From: an uncultured Bacillota bacterium
GTDB taxonomy: Bacteria; Bacillota; Clostridia; Christensenellales; Borkfalkiaceae
NCBI GenBank assembly: GCA_949287815.1
Contig: CASEHS010000005.1
Location: forward strand, 1-64,000
Length of the DNA stretch: 64,000 nt
Direction: 5' to 3'
Shown here: positions 62,244 through 64,000 of the stretch, in pieces
Layout of the letters: the number at the start of each line of letters is the position of its first letter
Position numbering within the stretch: the stretch's first letter is position 1
Program-made: the position numbers and the translations under genes
The notes under the pieces: model-generated
Databases searched by the model: none
What the model saw: the letters and a program-made list of their open reading frames with translations, nothing else
Told to the model about the DNA's origin: nothing

Positions 62244-63182
62244 ATGACAGGACAAAAGTTAAATGCCGCAAGTGCGGTCAAGAAAAAAATGTCTAAGAAG
62301 AGAGGAATGCTATTTTACGTAACAATGATTGCGTTTCCGCTGTTACAGTTTGTGTTGTTCTACGTAATTGTCAACTTCAACAGTGTTCTTATGGCGTTTC
62401 AAAATTACGACAACTCTACGGGCAAGGAAGTAATTACTTTTAGTTGGGACAACATTGCCTACTTTTTTAGCGCAGACGTTGTCGTCGACTTGTGGTTGTG
62501 TATCAAAAACTCGTTGATGTATCTTGCACTCAACATCTTTGTCGTTATGCCCATAAGCTTGCTGTTCAGCTACTATGTGTTCAAAAAGTTTCACATGGCA
62601 AAGCTGTTTAAGGTGATTATGTATTTGCCCAGTATAGTTTGTTCTACGGCAATGGTCATTTTTTACAAGTACTATATCAACGACGCTTTAAGCGGCTTGT
62701 TTGGCGGTTCGGTAATAGGACCAATATTTAATGCTTATCAGCAGGGTGTGATTATCGTGTTCTATTTGTTGATGAGTTTTTCGGGTAATATTTTGTTGTA
62801 CATCAATGCAATGTGCCAAACGCCCGAATCGGTAATAGAAGCGGCAAACATCGACGGCGCAAACGAAGGGCGAATCTTCTTGAACGTGGTTGTTCCTCAA
62901 ATTTGGGGAACGATTGTGTCGCTGATAGTCATCTTCTTTGCATGGCTGGCTACCAATCAAGCTTACTTGTTTACGTTTTACGGGTTCAACGCCAACCGCG
63001 AGTATCAAACAATCGGCTACTACTTGTTTAACATGATCCAGGACGGCAGATTTACCGGTGCGGCGTTGGAACAAAACTATCGCAAGGCGTCTGCGCTCGG
63101 TCTTATGTTGACGCTGATAGTCGCGCCCGTTACGATTCTTGTCCGCAACCTTATGTTGAAGTATGGACCGAAAGAGGACTAA
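62244..63182 (+). CDS. ABC sugar transporter permease (MalF/UgpA type)
   Basis: 312 residues with six membrane helices. The EAA-loop is 'ESVIEAANIDGANEGRIFLNVVVPQIWG', which contacts the ATPase. A basic N-terminal segment precedes the first helix. It forms the channel with the second permease. The ATPase subunit is not in the window; many Firmicutes share one MsmK-type ATPase between importers. GGGG lies a few bases before ATG. Confidence 0.93.
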   Translation: MTGQKLNAASAVKKKMSKKRGMLFYVTMIAFPLLQFVLFYVIVNFNSVLMAFQNYDNSTGKEVITFSWDNIAYFFSADVVVDLWLCIKNSLMYLALNIFVVMPISLLFSYYVFKKFHMAKLFKVIMYLPSIVCSTAMVIFYKYYINDALSGLFGGSVIGPIFNAYQQGVIIVFYLLMSFSGNILLYINAMCQTPESVIEAANIDGANEGRIFLNVVVPQIWGTIVSLIVIFFAWLATNQAYLFTFYGFNANREYQTIGYYLFNMIQDGRFTGAALEQNYRKASALGLMLTLIVAPVTILVRNLMLKYGPKED

Positions 63183-63194
63183 GGGAGGCGATAT

Positions 63195-64000
63195 ATGGCG
63201 CAAACTAAACTTAAAAATTTCAATAAACGCAAATTAAGCGTGTTTGAGTTGATGGTCATGGTGCTACTCGTTGTGTACTGTCTTGCAGTTGTGGCGCTGT
63301 TGGTATGGGGCTTTATGGCGTCCTTTCGCACCGATCAATCCGTGGTACAACGTCCGTGGGCGATGTTTGAAGATTTAACGATAGAAAACTATCTGGAAGT
63401 GTTTGGCAACTTCACGACTTTTAAATACGTAGACGGCGGCACTCAAACGGTTTACTTTGAGGAAATGTTTCTGAATTCGCTACTGTATGCGGGCGGCGGA
63501 GCATTGATGCAAACGCTGTGCACGGCAATAGTGGCGTACCTGACGGCAAAGTACGATAACTTGTGTAGCAAAATCGTACATTACACTGTAATTGTTACAT
63601 TGTCATTGCCCATTGTAGGCAACTTGGCAAGTATGTTGCAAATAACCAAAGCATTGGGGCTGTTTGACAATTTTGTCGGTTCGTGGATAATGAAGTTCGG
63701 CTTCAACAATATATACTATCTTATTTTTTACGCTTTTTTCAAAAAAGTTCCATGGGAATATGCCGAATCGACATTCCTTGATGGCGGCAACCATTACACG
63801 GTGTTTTTTCGTATAATGCTGCCACTAACAATGCCGCTTATCGCAACGGTATTTTTGCTTAACTTTATACAGTATTGGAATGACTTTGAAACCCCGTACA
63901 TGTTTTTGCCTAGTCATACAACGGCAGGCATAATGCTGTACATGTCCATTATCGGCGGTGGCGGTACATGGTCGGGGCCAAGTCCTATACCGCTCGCTCC
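63195..64000 (+). CDS. ABC sugar transporter permease (MalG/UgpE type), partial
   Basis: The frame from ATG 63195, after AAGGGAGG, is open to the end of the window (268 codons), and the C-terminus lies beyond it. Helices begin near residue 20, and the EAA loop is 'EYAESTFLDGGNHYTVFFRIMLPLTMPLIA' in pattern. The canonical glycine/alanine positions are kept only in part. It partners the preceding permease, 12 bases upstream. Confidence 0.9.
   Translation, partial: MAQTKLKNFNKRKLSVFELMVMVLLVVYCLAVVALLVWGFMASFRTDQSVVQRPWAMFEDLTIENYLEVFGNFTTFKYVDGGTQTVYFEEMFLNSLLYAGGGALMQTLCTAIVAYLTAKYDNLCSKIVHYTVIVTLSLPIVGNLASMLQITKALGLFDNFVGSWIMKFGFNNIYYLIFYAFFKKVPWEYAESTFLDGGNHYTVFFRIMLPLTMPLIATVFLLNFIQYWNDFETPYMFLPSHTTAGIMLYMSIIGGGGTWSGPSPIPLA

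Noticed and set aside
1..64000. CRISPR arrays, rRNA genes, insertion sequences with terminal repeats
   Set aside because: I looked for regularly spaced repeats, rRNA-like conserved stretches and transposase motifs and saw none.

Overview
The window looks like chromosome of a spore-forming member of the Clostridia (low-GC Gram-positive). Sporulation genes (spoIVA, spoVAD, spoVAE, yunB, an uninterrupted sigK) lie beside typical Firmicute housekeeping genes: lspA-rluD-pyrR, der-plsY, a T-box pheST operon, mcsAB-clpC and long-form hpf. Ferredoxin-linked arylpyruvate oxidation genes point to an anaerobe that ferments amino acids. Species cannot be fixed from sequence alone; an uncultured gut Clostridia lineage is plausible.

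Layout. 0-6.6 kb: Nudix hydrolase, two unrecognised proteins, a HAD phosphatase, asnA, a glycerophosphodiesterase and a DUF5677-like protein. 6.6-9.1 kb: a uracil permease-upp operon behind a leader peptide and terminator. 9.2-11.6 kb: a metal P-type ATPase under a perfect promoter with a CsoR-like operator, and a DUF378 protein. 11.7-19.7 kb: lgt, pncB, a DivIVA-like protein, lspA, a pseudouridine synthase, pyrR, der, plsY. 19.7-28.3 kb: spoIVA, a SIMPL-domain protein, a heterodimeric ABC exporter with one broken half, a 43-residue protein, spoVAD-spoVAE and yunB. 28.3-37.7 kb: T-box pheST, then paaK-iorA-iorB-paaK-ACT, which would turn arylpyruvates into aryl-acyl-CoA and aryl acids. 37.7-43.4 kb: a GH13 enzyme, then an ABC/FtsX exporter with MarR and DtxR-like regulators. 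43.5-53.2 kb: sigK, mcsA-mcsB-clpC, hpf, BrkB/YihY, DegV, and an ApbE/NusG-II/Gx-transporter trio.

A tRNA-Ser(CGA) gene at 53.25 kb marks a boundary. After it come a decayed tyrosine recombinase, small AT-rich genes, and from 55 kb a glycan-use locus (GH29 fucosidase, SGNH hydrolase, two GH130 phosphorylases, an AraC regulator, an ABC sugar importer) with codon use clearly unlike the rest. This looks like an acquired island that continues beyond the window.

The most notable signals are regulatory. The spoIVA ribosome-binding site lies in the 3' arm of a terminator whose 5' arm holds a sigma-E-like -10 element. The uracil operon has a pyrBI-like leader (short ORF, U-rich tract, terminator). 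Four genes have promoters placed so that transcription would begin at, or within two bases of, the start codon, with no Shine-Dalgarno sequence.
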